64,000 nucleotides of DNA from Azorhizobium caulinodans ORS 571. Its GTDB lineage: Bacteria > Pseudomonadota > Alphaproteobacteria > Rhizobiales > Xanthobacteraceae. The stretch is taken from contig NC_009937.1 in assembly GCF_000010525.1 (NCBI RefSeq), positions 4,593,501 through 4,657,500 of the forward strand. Reading direction: 5' to 3'. Positions 25,338 through 35,225 of this stretch are shown piece after piece. The notes beneath the pieces were generated by a model, which was given only the letters and a program-made list of their open reading frames with translations, was not told the origin of the DNA and did not search any database. Position 1 is the first letter of the stretch, and each line of letters opens with the position of its first letter. The position numbers were made by a program, and so were the translations under genes.

Positions 25338-26933
25338 ATGAGCCACGAAAGCACCCACACCGCGCGCGGCATCGTCGCCGCGCCCCATGCCCTCGCCGTC
25401 GAGGCCGGGCGGCAGGTGCTGGCGGAGGGCGGCAATGCGGTGGAAGCGGCGCTCGCCACCGCCGCCGCCATTGCCGTGGTCTATCCGCACATGAACCATC
25501 TGGGCGGCGACGGCTTCTGGCTCATCCGCGAGCCCAACGGCCGGGTGCGCTATATCGAGGCCTGCGGCTTTGCCGGCGCCCGCGCCACCATCAAGAGCTA
25601 TCGCGACGCCGGCTATGACACCATTCCCGAGCGCGGCCCGCTCGCCGCGCTCACCGTCCCCGGCCTCGTCGGCGGCTGGGGGCTGGCGTTGGAGGCGGCC
25701 CGCGCCGCCGGCGGGCGCCTGCCCCTCCCCCGGCTGCTGGAGAGCGCCGTCCAGCACGCCCGCGCAGGCGTGGCCGTCACCCGCTCGCAGGCGCAGCTCA
25801 CCGCCGACAAACTCGCCGAGTTGAAGGACGCGCCCGGCTTTTCCGCCCAGTTCCTCGTGGATGGCAAGCCGCCGGAAGTCGGCCACATCCAGAAGGCGGA
25901 GCGGCTCGCCGACACGCTGGAGCATCTCGGTCGGGCGGGGCTGGAGGATTATTACCGGGGCGACGTCGCCCACGAGATGGCGGCGGATCTGGAGCGCATC
26001 GGCAGCCCGGTCACCCGCGCCGATCTGGAGCGCTATCGCGCCGTGGTGCGCGAGCCGCTCAGCGTCGATCTGCCCGAGGGCCGCATCTTCAACGCGCCCC
26101 CGCCGACGCAGGGTCTCGCCTCGCTTCTCATCCTCGGCCTCTACAGCCGCCTCGGCGTGAAGCGGGCGGAGAGCTTCGATTTCATCCACGGTCTGGTCGA
26201 GGCGACGAAGCGCGCCTTCCTCGTGCGCAACGAGGTGGTGCGGGACTTCGAGCATCTGAAGCACGATCCGGCCCACTTCCTCACCCCCGCCGCGCTCGAT
26301 GCGGATGCGGCCCGGATCGACAGGCGCCGCGCCCTGCCATGGCCGCAGCCGGCCAAGCGCGGTGACACCATCTGGCTGGGCGCGGCCGACGCGAGCGGGC
26401 TCGTCGTCTCCTACATCCAGTCCATCTTCTTCGAGTTCGGCTCGGGCTGCGTGCTGCCGCACACCGGCATCCTCATGCAGAACCGTGGCGCCAGCTTCAG
26501 CCTCGACGAGCGGGCCGTGAACCCGCTCACGCCCGGCCGGCGGCCCTTCCACACGCTCAACCCGGCGCTGGCGGTGCTGCGGGACGGGCGGGTGATGGCC
26601 TATGGCACCATGGGCGGCGAGGGCCAGCCGCAGACGCAGGCCGCCGTCTTCTCCCGCCATGTGCTGCACGGCGTGCCGCTGGGCGAGGCCATCGAGCGGC
26701 CGCGCTGGCTGCTGGGCCGCACCTGGGGCTCGACCCACACCAACCTCAGGCTCGAGAACCGCTTCGATGAGGATGTGGTGCGGGCCCTCGTCTCGGCCGG
26801 CCATGATCTGGAAGTGCTGCCGGAGGCATTCTCCGACACCATGGGCCATGCAGGCGCGGTCATCTATACGCCCAAGCGCGATCTCGAAGGCGCGCACGAT
26901 CCGCGCGCGGACGGCGGGGCGGCGGGCGTCTGA
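25338..26933 (+). CDS. Gamma-glutamyltransferase-family N-terminal nucleophile hydrolase
   Basis: The 531-residue protein follows the GGT fold. The autoprocessing/nucleophile threonine is T344 in KRGDTIWLGAAD, so a large (~343) and a small (~188) subunit are predicted. Upstream signatures include GNAVEAALATAAAIAVVYPHMNHLGGDGFW (residues ~32-61). The glutamate-binding residues of true GGTs are altered: the SSM-type motif is FHTLNPALAV and the GGSRI loop is GGEGQPQTQ. This pattern is seen in GGT-like acylases, so the substrate is probably not glutathione. No clear signal peptide is visible, also unlike periplasmic GGT. Confidence 0.88.
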   Translation: MSHESTHTARGIVAAPHALAVEAGRQVLAEGGNAVEAALATAAAIAVVYPHMNHLGGDGFWLIREPNGRVRYIEACGFAGARATIKSYRDAGYDTIPERGPLAALTVPGLVGGWGLALEAARAAGGRLPLPRLLESAVQHARAGVAVTRSQAQLTADKLAELKDAPGFSAQFLVDGKPPEVGHIQKAERLADTLEHLGRAGLEDYYRGDVAHEMAADLERIGSPVTRADLERYRAVVREPLSVDLPEGRIFNAPPPTQGLASLLILGLYSRLGVKRAESFDFIHGLVEATKRAFLVRNEVVRDFEHLKHDPAHFLTPAALDADAARIDRRRALPWPQPAKRGDTIWLGAADASGLVVSYIQSIFFEFGSGCVLPHTGILMQNRGASFSLDERAVNPLTPGRRPFHTLNPALAVLRDGRVMAYGTMGGEGQPQTQAAVFSRHVLHGVPLGEAIERPRWLLGRTWGSTHTNLRLENRFDEDVVRALVSAGHDLEVLPEAFSDTMGHAGAVIYTPKRDLEGAHDPRADGGAAGV

Positions 26934-26945
26934 TCCCGCCGCGCG

Positions 26946-27617
26946 TCAGCTGCGCTCGTCGATGATCCGGGCGATCGCCGCGCGCAGTTCCGCAAGGCCC
27001 TTGCCGCCATGGCTGGAGGTGGGAAACACCTCCGGGAAGGCGGCGGGGCGGCGGCGGATCTTGTCCTTGGTGTCGGCGATGACGGCCTCAAGGTCGGTCC
27101 GCTTCACCTGATCGCTCTTGGTCAGCACGATGGCGTAGGACACCGCCGCCTTGTCGAGCAGATCGAGGATTTCCGCATCCACCGGCTTGATGCCGTGGCG
27201 GGCGTCGATGAGGACGAAGACGCGGGCAAGGTTCACCCGGCCGCGCAGATAGGCGCGGATGGTGGCGACCCAGGCATCCACCTTGTCCTTCGGCGCCTTG
27301 GCAAAACCATAGCCCGGCATGTCCACGAGCATCATCTCGGGCACGCACCGGAAGAAGATGAGTTCCTGCGTCCGGCCCGGCGTCACCGAGGTGCGGGCGA
27401 GCGCCGTGCGGCCGGTGAGCGCATTCACGAGGCTCGACTTGCCCACATTCGAGCGGCCCACGAGCGCAATCTCCACGCCCTGCATGGGCGGCAGCACGTC
27501 GACGGTGGGGGCGGCGGTCACGAACTTCCACTCGCCGGCAAACAGCAGACGGCCCTTCTCCAGGAAGGGATCAACGGGCTCTTCGGCGGGCGCGGCGGCT
27601 TCGGGCGTCTCGGTCAT
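26946..27617 (-). CDS. engB: Ribosome biogenesis GTPase EngB (YihA/YsxC)
   Basis: The 223-residue GTPase takes part in 50S subunit assembly. The G1 loop GRSNVGKSS is at residues 54-62, G3 is DMPGYG, and G4 is LTKSD. About 30 N-terminal residues rich in Ala/Glu/Pro precede the G domain. In many alphaproteobacteria engB directly follows yidC; here a YceI protein and a cytochrome b561 are interposed. The stop codon is 12 bp from the stop of the converging GGT-family gene. Confidence 0.95.
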   Translation of the reverse strand: MTETPEAAAPAEEPVDPFLEKGRLLFAGEWKFVTAAPTVDVLPPMQGVEIALVGRSNVGKSSLVNALTGRTALARTSVTPGRTQELIFFRCVPEMMLVDMPGYGFAKAPKDKVDAWVATIRAYLRGRVNLARVFVLIDARHGIKPVDAEILDLLDKAAVSYAIVLTKSDQVKRTDLEAVIADTKDKIRRRPAAFPEVFPTSSHGGKGLAELRAAIARIIDERS

Positions 27618-27683
27618 GCCCGCTTATGGTCCGCACGGCCGGCGGACGCAAGCGGCGGCACCGCCGGGCGCCGCCGCAGACGA

Positions 27684-28223
27684 TCAGAAGCCCATGCGGG
27701 CCAGAACACCGTCGCGGTCGATGAAGCGATGCTTCAGCGCCGCTGCCACATGCAGCACCACCAGACCCAGAAGGGCGTAGGCGAGTGTCGCATGCACCAG
27801 CTCCAGTTGCCGGAACAAGGCGGCGTTGGGCGCCACCAGATCCGGCAAGGTGAAGAGGTTGAACGGCCGGGTGGGCAGATGCAGCGGCGAAGCCGAGGCC
27901 ATCATCCAGCCCGCCACCGGCACGGCGACCATGAGCAGATAGAGCAGCCCATGTGCCAAATGGGCCGCCCGCCGCTGCCAGCCGGGCGGCATTGCCTCGC
28001 GGGGCGCGGGCGACAGGAGGCGAGTGGCGATCCGCGCCGCCACCAGCACCAGAACCGCAAAGCCGAAGGACTTGTGCCACAGATACCAGGCGAAAGTGGT
28101 GCCGAGGTCGGTGCGCACATGGGTCATCACCCAGCCCAGCACCAGCAGGCCGAGGATGAGCGCCGCCATGGCCCAGTGCAGCAGCCGGAGCGGCAGGCTC
28201 CAGCGCCGGCGTTCGCTCCTCAC
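27684..28223 (-). CDS. Cytochrome b561 family protein (1)
   Basis: This 179-residue membrane protein has four helices with the conserved haem-ligand histidines of the bacterial CybB type: LLHWAMAALI (first helix), YLWHKSFGFAVL (second), LAHGLLYLLMVAVPVAGW (third) and LEL-VHATLAYALLGLVVLHVAA (fourth). It probably moves electrons between quinol and a periplasmic acceptor. The start overlaps the stop of the YceI gene by 4 bp (ATGA), so the two are translationally coupled; YceI-cytochrome b561 pairing is common. Confidence 0.93.
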   Translation of the reverse strand: MRSERRRWSLPLRLLHWAMAALILGLLVLGWVMTHVRTDLGTTFAWYLWHKSFGFAVLVLVAARIATRLLSPAPREAMPPGWQRRAAHLAHGLLYLLMVAVPVAGWMMASASPLHLPTRPFNLFTLPDLVAPNAALFRQLELVHATLAYALLGLVVLHVAAALKHRFIDRDGVLARMGF

Positions 28224-28792
28224 TGGGTGTCCGCCAGCGCCGCGACGGTGATGGCCACGTCGTCGGAGATGAGCGGCAGGCCCGCCGTCATGCCAAAGTC
28301 CGACCGGTGGATGTGACCGCGCGCCGTGAGGCCGAGCGCGCCCTTGCCCGTGGACTGGTCCACATCCACCACGAACACCTCGGGGCGGCTGACGCCGAGC
28401 AGCGTCAGGGTGCCGGTCACCTGCACCCGGTGGTCGTCGAGCTTCTCCACCGACGTCGATTCAAAGCTCACGGCGGGAAAGCGCTCGGTATTGAGGAAGG
28501 CATCGCTGCGCACATAGCTGTCGAGCATGGGCAGGCCGGTGTCGAGGGAGGCCGCCTCCACCTTGAAGCTCACCTTGCTGCGCGCGGGATGGTCGAAATC
28601 CACCGCAAGGTTGGAGGTGAACCTGCGGAACTGGCCGCGGGTCAGCGGATAGCCTTCGGCGCCGATCTCGAAGCGGATGGCGCTGCGGGCCGGATCAAGC
28701 ACATAGGGCGCCGCGCGCACGGCGCCCGCGGCAAGCGCCAGAACGGCGGCAGCGATGGCCGCCCGCCCGGCGGTGCGACGAAACATGGACAT
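28220..28792 (-). CDS. YceI family periplasmic lipid-binding protein
   Basis: The 190-residue precursor has a signal peptide (AIAAAVLALAAGAVRA, residues ~12-28) and a single YceI beta-barrel: YVLDPARSAIRFEIG, FRRFTSNLAVDFDHPARSKVSFKVEAASLDTG-like sequence, and the terminal HIHRSDFGM motif. YceI proteins bind isoprenoid chains such as polyprenyl or quinone-like lipids in the periplasm. The 4-bp overlap with the cytochrome b561 gene suggests the two work together in quinone-linked electron transfer, which is inference. Confidence 0.93.
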   Translation of the reverse strand: MSMFRRTAGRAAIAAAVLALAAGAVRAAPYVLDPARSAIRFEIGAEGYPLTRGQFRRFTSNLAVDFDHPARSKVSFKVEAASLDTGLPMLDSYVRSDAFLNTERFPAVSFESTSVEKLDDHRVQVTGTLTLLGVSRPEVFVVDVDQSTGKGALGLTARGHIHRSDFGMTAGLPLISDDVAITVAALADTQ

Positions 28793-29004
28793 TCAGACCT
28801 CCCCGAAGGTGCCGCCGACGGGGCATCGGCCGGCACGGGGAGCAGGCCACGCGGCGCCGGAAGAGATCCCGCTGCGCCGCTGGTCGCATTCCCACCAAGC
28901 AACCGTCCCTAGCGGCAGTATCGCCGCGAGGTTTCGTCCCCGCCTCTTCTACGCAGGGCGTGGTCTCTGGATGTGGCGAGAGCGTATTTTCGAGGCCCGC
29001 GCCA

Positions 29005-29033
29005 AATAAAAAGGGCCGCGCAATGCGCGGCCC
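29005..29033 (-). terminator. Intrinsic terminator after yidC
   Basis: A perfect 9-bp stem (29013-29021 / 29025-29033) with a 3-base loop is followed on the minus strand by TTTTTATTT. It closes the rpmH-rnpA-yidC unit 28 bp after the yidC stop. Confidence 0.85.
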
Positions 29034-29060
29034 TTCCGAATTCGACTTGACCCAGGGTCA

Positions 29061-30884
29061 TCAGCCCTTGGCGGTCTTCTTCTTGGAGAAGGTGCGGGTG
29101 ATGTTGTCCCACAGTTCGATCTTCACGCCGTTGCGGCGCATGATGACCGCCTGCTGGAGCACCGAGAGGGTGTTGTTCCACGCCCAGTAGATCACCAGAC
29201 CGGCGGCGAAGTGCGCCAGCATGAAGGTGAAGATGATGGGCATGTAGTTGAAGATCATCGCCTGCGTCGGGTCCGGCGGGGCGGGGTTGAGCTTCATCTG
29301 CACCCACATGGTCACGCCCATGATGAGCGGCCAGGCGCCGAGCATCAGGTAGGGGCCGAGCACGGGCACCACGCTCGGGTCCCACGGAATTAGCCCGAAC
29401 AGGTTGAAGACGGTGGTCGGATCGGGCGCGGAGAGGTCGTGGATCCAGCCGAAGAACGGCGCCTGCCGCATCTCGATGGTGACGAACAGCACCTTGTACA
29501 GGGCGAAGAAGACCGGGATCTGGATCAGGATGGGCAGGCAGCCCGCCACCGGATTGATCTTCTCCTTCTTGTACAGCTCCATCGTGGCCTGCTGCTGCTT
29601 CACCTTGTCATCGGCATAGCGCTCGCGGATGGCCATCATCTCCGGCTGCAGGGCCTTCATCTTCGCCATGGAGGCGTAGGACTTGTTGGCCAGCGGGAAG
29701 AAGATGCCCTTCAGCAGCACGGTCACGATGAGGATCGCAACGCCGAAGTTGCCGACGAGCTTGTAGATCCAGTCGATGACAAGGAAGAGCGGCTTGGTGA
29801 TGAAGTAGAACCAGCCCCAGTCGATGAGCAGGTCGAAGCGGTCGATGCCGTACTGGCGCTCGTAGCCGTCCACCACCGCCACTTCCTTGGCGCCGGCGAA
29901 CAGGCGCGACTGCGAGGCGATGCTCGCGCCGGGCGCGATGCTCTGGGCGCTGCCGAGATAATCGGCCTGGAACGTGCGCGTGCCGGCGACCGTGCTCGAC
30001 GAGAAGCGGCTATCCACCTGCGCCTTCTGGTCCGGAATCACCGTCGCGGCCCAGTATTTGTCGGTGATGCCGAGCCAGCCGCCCGTCGCCTTCATGGCGA
30101 GCGGCTTGGCGTCGTCCATCTTGGCATAGGTCACTTCCTGCAGGCCGTGGTCGCCCATCACGCCGATGAGGCCCTCGTGCAGGATGTAATAGCCCTGGGT
30201 ATGCGGCATGCCGTGACGGGACACGAGGCCATAGGAATAAAGGGTGGCGGCGGCCGCGCCCTTGTTCTCCACCTCGTCCTTGACCGTGAACATGTAGCGG
30301 TCATCGACAGTGAAGGTGCGGCGGAACAGCAGGCCCTGGCCATTGTCCCAGGTCAGCACCAGCGGGGTGGCGGGGGTGAGCTTGGCGCCGGCCTCGGCGG
30401 TCCACAGCGTATCGGGACCGGGCACCGGCAGGTTGGCGCCGGGGGCCACCGTCCAGCCGAACTCCGCATAGAAGGGCTCGGGCGAACCGGAGGGAGACAG
30501 GAGCACGATGTTCGGGCTCTTGGGGTCCACCGTTTCGCGGAACTGGCTGAGGGTCAGGTCATCGGCGCGGGCGCCGCGCAGCGAGATGGAACCGCGCAGG
30601 CTCGGGGTCTCGATGGCAACGCGGGGGGTCGCGGCCAGCGCCTGGGCGCGGGTCATGACGCGCGAACCGGCAACGCCCGTGGAGCCGGGCGCGGTCGGCG
30701 CGGCACCACCGCCCTGCGCGGCCTCGGCGGACGGCGACGGCGTCTGGGTCGCCTGCGCGGCCTGCTGCTGCGCCTGGATCTGGCGCTGCTTCTCGGCCTG
30801 CGGCAGGGCGATGAAATACTGCCACCCGATGAGGATCACCAACGACAAGCCGATGGCGATGAACATGTTGCGGTTATCGGTCAT
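29061..30884 (-). CDS. yidC: Membrane protein insertase YidC
   Basis: The 607-residue product has the Gram-negative layout: N-terminal helix ([21 protein letters not shown]), an Ala/Gln/Pro-rich linker, the large periplasmic beta domain (~residues 80-345), and the five-helix insertase core from about residue 365. Core signatures include [21 protein letters not shown], the [25 protein letters not shown] hydrophobic block and the C-terminal basic tail. YidC inserts membrane proteins alone or with SecYEG. The gene overlaps rnpA by 4 bp and is followed by a strong terminator. Confidence 0.97.
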   Translation of the reverse strand: MTDNRNMFIAIGLSLVILIGWQYFIALPQAEKQRQIQAQQQAAQATQTPSPSAEAAQGGGAAPTAPGSTGVAGSRVMTRAQALAATPRVAIETPSLRGSISLRGARADDLTLSQFRETVDPKSPNIVLLSPSGSPEPFYAEFGWTVAPGANLPVPGPDTLWTAEAGAKLTPATPLVLTWDNGQGLLFRRTFTVDDRYMFTVKDEVENKGAAAATLYSYGLVSRHGMPHTQGYYILHEGLIGVMGDHGLQEVTYAKMDDAKPLAMKATGGWLGITDKYWAATVIPDQKAQVDSRFSSSTVAGTRTFQADYLGSAQSIAPGASIASQSRLFAGAKEVAVVDGYERQYGIDRFDLLIDWGWFYFITKPLFLVIDWIYKLVGNFGVAILIVTVLLKGIFFPLANKSYASMAKMKALQPEMMAIRERYADDKVKQQQATMELYKKEKINPVAGCLPILIQIPVFFALYKVLFVTIEMRQAPFFGWIHDLSAPDPTTVFNLFGLIPWDPSVVPVLGPYLMLGAWPLIMGVTMWVQMKLNPAPPDPTQAMIFNYMPIIFTFMLAHFAAGLVIYWAWNNTLSVLQQAVIMRRNGVKIELWDNITRTFSKKKTAKG

Positions 30885-31291
30885 GCCGGGCGGCCTCCGT
30901 CGGCGGGGGCGATAGGTGTCTTGGATGTGGGGGTCTTGGCTTTTTTCGCGGCATGCAGCCGGGAGACGGCGCGCTCCATATCGCGCACCAGCGTCTGGAA
31001 GGGCGCGTCGAGACAGGGGCCGCGCGCCACCAGAACGTAATCGAAGCCGCTGCGGCCGAGCTGCGGCATCACCAGCCGGGCAGCCTCGCGCAGCCGGCGG
31101 CGCATGCGATTGCGCACGACGGCATTGCCGTTTTTCTTGGTCACCGTGAAACCGAGGCGGGGCTCGGCCTCGTCGTGCCGGTCCCGCCCCTGCAGAAGGA
31201 AGGACGGGACATTCGCACGCTCTGCCCTGGCCGCTGCCAGGAAGTCACGACGCTTGCGGAGACGATCCACGACGGCCAGCTCCGCGGGCAC
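30881..31291 (-). CDS. rnpA: Ribonuclease P protein component
   Basis: The 136-residue basic protein is the RNase P cofactor that helps mature tRNA 5' ends. The RNR motif region is [29 protein letters not shown] (residues ~45-75). The annotated start is a GTG (31289-31291) only 3 bp after the rpmH stop; an in-frame GTG a few codons later ([12 protein letters not shown]) would give the usual family N-terminus, so the start is uncertain. The C-terminal ~25 residues are a lysine/proline-rich extension. It overlaps yidC by 4 bp. Confidence 0.94.
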   Translation of the reverse strand: MPAELAVVDRLRKRRDFLAAARAERANVPSFLLQGRDRHDEAEPRLGFTVTKKNGNAVVRNRMRRRLREAARLVMPQLGRSGFDYVLVARGPCLDAPFQTLVRDMERAVSRLHAAKKAKTPTSKTPIAPADGGRPA

Positions 31292-31294
31292 GCC

Positions 31295-31429
31295 TCACGC
31301 AGACAGGCGCTTGCGGCCGTGGGCGCGGCGCGCAGCGATGATCTTGCGGCCGTTCTTGGTCGCCATGCGCGCACGGAAGCCGTGCCGACGCTTGCGCACG
31401 AGCTTGCTCGGTTGATAAGTGCGCTTCAC
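31295..31429 (-). CDS. rpmH: 50S ribosomal protein L34
   Basis: A 44-residue protein is encoded from a GTG start (31427-31429): it begins [20 protein letters not shown] and ends [10 protein letters not shown], the exact size and sequence style of alphaproteobacterial L34. It is the first gene of the rpmH-rnpA-yidC unit; its stop is 3 bp from the rnpA start. Confidence 0.97.
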   Translation of the reverse strand: MKRTYQPSKLVRKRRHGFRARMATKNGRKIIAARRAHGRKRLSA

Positions 31430-31725
31430 GGGTCTTGTCTCCGGATTGACGGGCCACGCCCTGAGGCACGGCCGATTTCAAAAATGTCGAGCACGGTCAC
31501 CGGGATCGCGAGACGCGCTCCCGAACCGGCTCCAGCGGCTGTTTCCCGGGCCTGCCCCGGCCACCGGACTTCGCCTTCGGCCGCCTCCCGGTTCAACGGG
31601 AGAATAAGACAGTATCCCAGGAGGCACGGCCGCCCGAGTTCGGGCTCGGCTTATAGGGGTGGGAGGGCCGCGCGTCAACGGCGAACCGGCGGTCGGACAC
31701 AGCCGAACACCCTTCCCGCCCCGCT

Positions 31726-33696
31726 TCAGCCCGCCATGAGCTTGTCGGTTTTCTCCGCCGCGGCCTCGGAAGCCTCCTCCGGGCTGCGGCCCTTGCCGGC
31801 CAGCACCTCGCCCACGTCGGGCAGAATGCTTTCATCCGCCGTATCGGCGGGCTTCAGCGGCTCATCCACGGGGAAGAACACGCCTTCGGGCGTGATGATC
31901 TGGGTCCGCTCGCCTTCCACCTTGCCGGGCGAAGCCTCGCGGGCTGCGTCATTGAGCCCGAAGACGTGGCCTAGCATGCCGCGCGCCACCTCGCGCTCGC
32001 CCATGATGATGAATCCGGCGCCGCCCTGGCGCAGATTCTCCACCTCGGCGTCCGAATGGGCACGGGCGATGATGTCGAGCTCGGGGTTGAGCTCACGCGC
32101 CCGCCGCAGCACGCGGCCGGCTTCGAAGCCATCGGGAATCGCGAGGATCAGCCGGCGCGCCCCGGTCACGTTCGCGGCCACCAGCGCCTCGGCGGCGGCG
32201 GCGTTGGCCGGCACGACCTCGATGCCCGCCTCCTTCAGCTCGTGAATGGCATCCTCCCGGTCCTCCACCACGAGGAAGGGCGTGCCCGCGGTCTCGAGCC
32301 CGGCCGCCACGAGGCGCCCCACCCGCCCGAAGCCGACAAGAACGGTGTGGTTGCTCTGGGCCGTCGCCGGCAAGGCGGCGGCGGGGCCCATGCCCACGTC
32401 GTCCTCCGGCTTCTGCACCACCAGCTTGCCGCGCAGCTTGTCCAGCGCGAGGAAGAAGAACGGGTTGAGGAGAATGGAGATGATGGCGGAGGCGAGGATG
32501 AGATCCCGCCCCTCCTGCGGCAGCAGGCCCAGCTCCACGCCCAGCGCGGCGAGGATGAAGGAGAACTCGCCCACCTGCGCGAGGCTGGCCGAGATGGTGA
32601 GCGCCGTCCCCTTCCCGTAGCCGAACATGCGCACCAGCGCGAAGGAAGCGAGCGACTTGCCCACCAGCACGATCAGCAGCGTGCACAGGAGCGGGATCGG
32701 GCTGCGCAGGATGATGGCCGGATCCACCAGCATGCCCACGGAGACGAAGAACATCACCGCGAAGGCGTCGCGCAGCGGCAGCGTCTCCTCGGCGGCGCGA
32801 TGGGAGAGCGGCGATTCGCTCAGCACCATGCCGGCGAAGAAGGCGCCGAGCGCGAACGAGACGTCGAACAGCTTGGCCGAGCCGTAGGCCACGCCCAGCG
32901 CGATGGCGAGGACCGCAAGGCGGAAGAGTTCGCGCGAGCCGAGACCCGCCACCCGGTCGAGCAGCCAGGGGATGAGGCGACGGCCCACCACCAGCATCAG
33001 CACCACGAAGGCCGCGACCTTGGCGAGGGTCAGCCCCAGCGTCGCGGCGATGCTGGAGGTGCCGAACAGCAGCTCCGCCTGCGAAGCCCCCGCCGGCTTG
33101 CCGCCCATCGCCTCGGAGAGCGCCGGCAGCAGCACCAGCGTCAGCACCATGGCGAGGTCTTCGACGATGAGCCAGCCGACCGCGATGCGCCCCTGCTCGC
33201 TTTCCAGGATGCGCCGCTCCTGCAGGGCGCGCAGCAGCACCACGGTACTCGCCACCGACAACGCGAGGCCGAAGACGAGGCCGCCTCCAAGCGGCCAGCC
33301 GAGAAGGTGGGCGAGGCCCATGCCGAGCAGGGTCGCGACCGCGATCTGCGCCACCGCGCCGGGAATGGCGATGGCCTTCACCGAGAGCAGGTCGGCGAGG
33401 GAGAAATGCAGGCCGACACCGAACATGAGCAGGATGACGCCGATCTCGGCCAGTTCCATCGCCAGCTCGGGATCGGCGGTGAAGCCGGGGGTGAAGGGCC
33501 CCACGAGGATGCCGGCGAGCAGATAGCCCACCAGAGGCGATACCCGCAGACGCTGCGCCAGCGTACCCAAGATGAAGGCCAGGACGATGGCCCCCACGAT
33601 GGTGGCGACAAGCGGCGTCTCATGCGGCACGGGCACATCCTCCTGGAGGGGTAGCATGGAAAGGCACACCCACTCCCGGAGGGAGTACGGGCGCAC
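31726..33696 (-). CDS. CPA2-family cation:proton antiporter with TrkA-N domain (YbaL/KefB-like)
   Basis: The product is up to 656 residues. It has an antiporter domain of about twelve helices (residues ~25-400) with SPLVGYLLAGILVGPFTPG, LMFGVGLHFSLADLLSVK and LALSVASTVVLLRALQE, typical of Kef-type carriers. A cytoplasmic RCK/TrkA-N domain follows, with the nucleotide-binding VLVGFGRVGRLVAAGLE (~residue 425). The C-terminal ~60 residues are an acidic tail. It probably exchanges K+ or Na+ for H+. The start is uncertain: ATG codons exist at residues 1 and 14, and the family core begins near residue 25. Confidence 0.9.
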   Translation of the reverse strand: MRPYSLREWVCLSMLPLQEDVPVPHETPLVATIVGAIVLAFILGTLAQRLRVSPLVGYLLAGILVGPFTPGFTADPELAMELAEIGVILLMFGVGLHFSLADLLSVKAIAIPGAVAQIAVATLLGMGLAHLLGWPLGGGLVFGLALSVASTVVLLRALQERRILESEQGRIAVGWLIVEDLAMVLTLVLLPALSEAMGGKPAGASQAELLFGTSSIAATLGLTLAKVAAFVVLMLVVGRRLIPWLLDRVAGLGSRELFRLAVLAIALGVAYGSAKLFDVSFALGAFFAGMVLSESPLSHRAAEETLPLRDAFAVMFFVSVGMLVDPAIILRSPIPLLCTLLIVLVGKSLASFALVRMFGYGKGTALTISASLAQVGEFSFILAALGVELGLLPQEGRDLILASAIISILLNPFFFLALDKLRGKLVVQKPEDDVGMGPAAALPATAQSNHTVLVGFGRVGRLVAAGLETAGTPFLVVEDREDAIHELKEAGIEVVPANAAAAEALVAANVTGARRLILAIPDGFEAGRVLRRARELNPELDIIARAHSDAEVENLRQGGAGFIIMGEREVARGMLGHVFGLNDAAREASPGKVEGERTQIITPEGVFFPVDEPLKPADTADESILPDVGEVLAGKGRSPEEASEAAAEKTDKLMAG

Positions 33697-33804
33697 GGCG
33701 CGGAAGGGAACCTCGCGAGTTTAAGCCAATCTCAAAGGCAGAACAGTGACTTCCGCCTTCCGGAGCGGAACTTTTTTGCCCGCGGCGCCCTGCGGAACAA
33801 AAAA

Positions 33805-33824
33805 GGCGCCTCCGGGGAGGCGCC
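33805..33824 (-). terminator. Intrinsic terminator after leuD
   Basis: A perfect 9-bp stem (33805-33813 / 33816-33824) is followed on the minus strand by TTTTTTG (33799-33804). It ends the leuD transcript 30 bp after the stop codon. Confidence 0.85.
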
Positions 33825-33854
33825 TTGCGGGGGTGGGCGGGTGAAGCCGGCCGG

Positions 33855-34460
33855 TCACAGCCAGGGCTGTTCGGTCTTCTTCTCGCCCTCATAGGTGTCG
33901 ATCTGGGTGCCCTTCTCGAGCGTCAGGCCGATATCGTCGAGGCCTTCCAGCAGGCAGCGCTTGCGGAAAGGGTCGATCTCGAACTTCACCGTGCCGCCAT
34001 CGGGGCCGCGGATCTCCTGCGCCGCGAGATCGATGGTGAGCGTGGCATTGGCGCCGCGGTCGGCATCGTCGAACAGCTTGTCGAGGTCGTCCTTGGAGAC
34101 GACGATCGGCAGGATGCCGTTCTTGAAGCAGTTGTTATAGAAAATGTCCGCGAAGGACGTGGAGATCACGCAGCGGATGCCGAAGTCCAGCAGCGCCCAC
34201 GGCGCGTGCTCGCGCGAGGAGCCGCAGCCGAAATTGTCGCCGGCCACGATGATCTTCGCATTCCGGTAGGCCGGCTGGTTCAGCACGAAGTCCGGATTGT
34301 CCGATCCGTCCTCCTTGTAACGCATCTCCGAGAACAGGCCCGTTCCGAGGCCCGTGCGCTTGATGGTCTTCAGATACTGCTTCGGAATGATCATGTCGGT
34401 ATCGACATTCACAATCTTCAGCGGTGCGGCCACGCCTTCCAGCGTCGTGAACTTTTCCAT
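33855..34460 (-). CDS. leuD: 3-isopropylmalate dehydratase small subunit
   Basis: The 201-residue protein is the swivel-domain subunit of isopropylmalate isomerase in leucine biosynthesis. Motifs are [15 protein letters not shown] (residues ~19-33), [17 protein letters not shown] (~74-90, the aconitase substrate-binding GCGSSREH) and [16 protein letters not shown]. It needs LeuC, which is encoded on the same strand at 36073-37497 but 1.6 kb away, with three other genes between. Confidence 0.97.
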   Translation of the reverse strand: MEKFTTLEGVAAPLKIVNVDTDMIIPKQYLKTIKRTGLGTGLFSEMRYKEDGSDNPDFVLNQPAYRNAKIIVAGDNFGCGSSREHAPWALLDFGIRCVISTSFADIFYNNCFKNGILPIVVSKDDLDKLFDDADRGANATLTIDLAAQEIRGPDGGTVKFEIDPFRKRCLLEGLDDIGLTLEKGTQIDTYEGEKKTEQPWL

Positions 34461-34568
34461 GGGCCTAACGCAGCTCCCTTGCCTTGGCTGTTCCAGATGC
34501 CGACGCGCGGGGCAGCGCCCGCGCGTCCGTGCGAAAAAGCGAGAGGCCGGCGACGCCGCGCGATCGGC

Positions 34569-35108
34569 TCAGCGCCGCGGCAACATCCGCGTGAGGACGT
34601 CGTCCTTCAGCACGAAGTGATGGCCGATGGCCGCCGCCCCATGCACCAGCGCCACGGCCACGAGGCCATTCGCCAGCCACTCGTGAACTTCCACCACCTG
34701 CCGGGCGAAGGTGCGATCCACCGCCACCGGAGAGGGAATGGTGAACAGGCCGAACAGCGTCACCGCATCTCCGCGCAGGAAGGCGAGATAGACGCCGACC
34801 ACCGGCGTCAGCACCAGCAGCGCATACAGCAGTACGTGCACGGCCTGCGAGGCCCGGTGCACCAGCGGCGAGAGCGCCGCCGAGGGGCCGGGCATGGTCA
34901 TGGCGTGCCGCGCCACCACGCGGGCGACGATGAAGGCGAGCAGCACCAGCCCGAACGAAATGTGCAGCCACCACACCATCGCCCGCAGCGGCGTGCCGCG
35001 CTCGAACAGGAAGCGCACGTAGGTGAGGCCGTAGATGATGGCGATCAGCGCCACCGTCGCCCAGTGAATGAAACAGAAGAGGTTGGGATATCTCTGAACC
35101 GGTTGCAC
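34569..35108 (-). CDS. Cytochrome b561 family protein (2)
   Basis: This 179-residue, four-helix protein resembles the one at 27684: FIHWATVALIAIIYGL, VWWLHISFGLVLLAFIVARVV, RASQAVHVLLYALLVLTPVVG and EVHEWLANGLVAVALVHGAAAIGHHF supply the histidine ligands for two b haems. The two proteins are the same length but diverged, so they are older paralogues. It is a single-gene unit between the metallopeptidase gene and leuD and has no YceI partner here. A role in quinol oxidation is inferred from the family. Confidence 0.92.
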   Translation of the reverse strand: MQPVQRYPNLFCFIHWATVALIAIIYGLTYVRFLFERGTPLRAMVWWLHISFGLVLLAFIVARVVARHAMTMPGPSAALSPLVHRASQAVHVLLYALLVLTPVVGVYLAFLRGDAVTLFGLFTIPSPVAVDRTFARQVVEVHEWLANGLVAVALVHGAAAIGHHFVLKDDVLTRMLPRR

Positions 35109-35225
35109 GCTGACCTCCGCCCGCCTGTTTAGAACCGGTCCAGACTAGAGAGCGTGCAATACGGCATAAATTCGGATGTTTGCGGAGGACCACCCCGCCG
35201 GTCGCGTGGGAGTGAGGGGTGCGCG

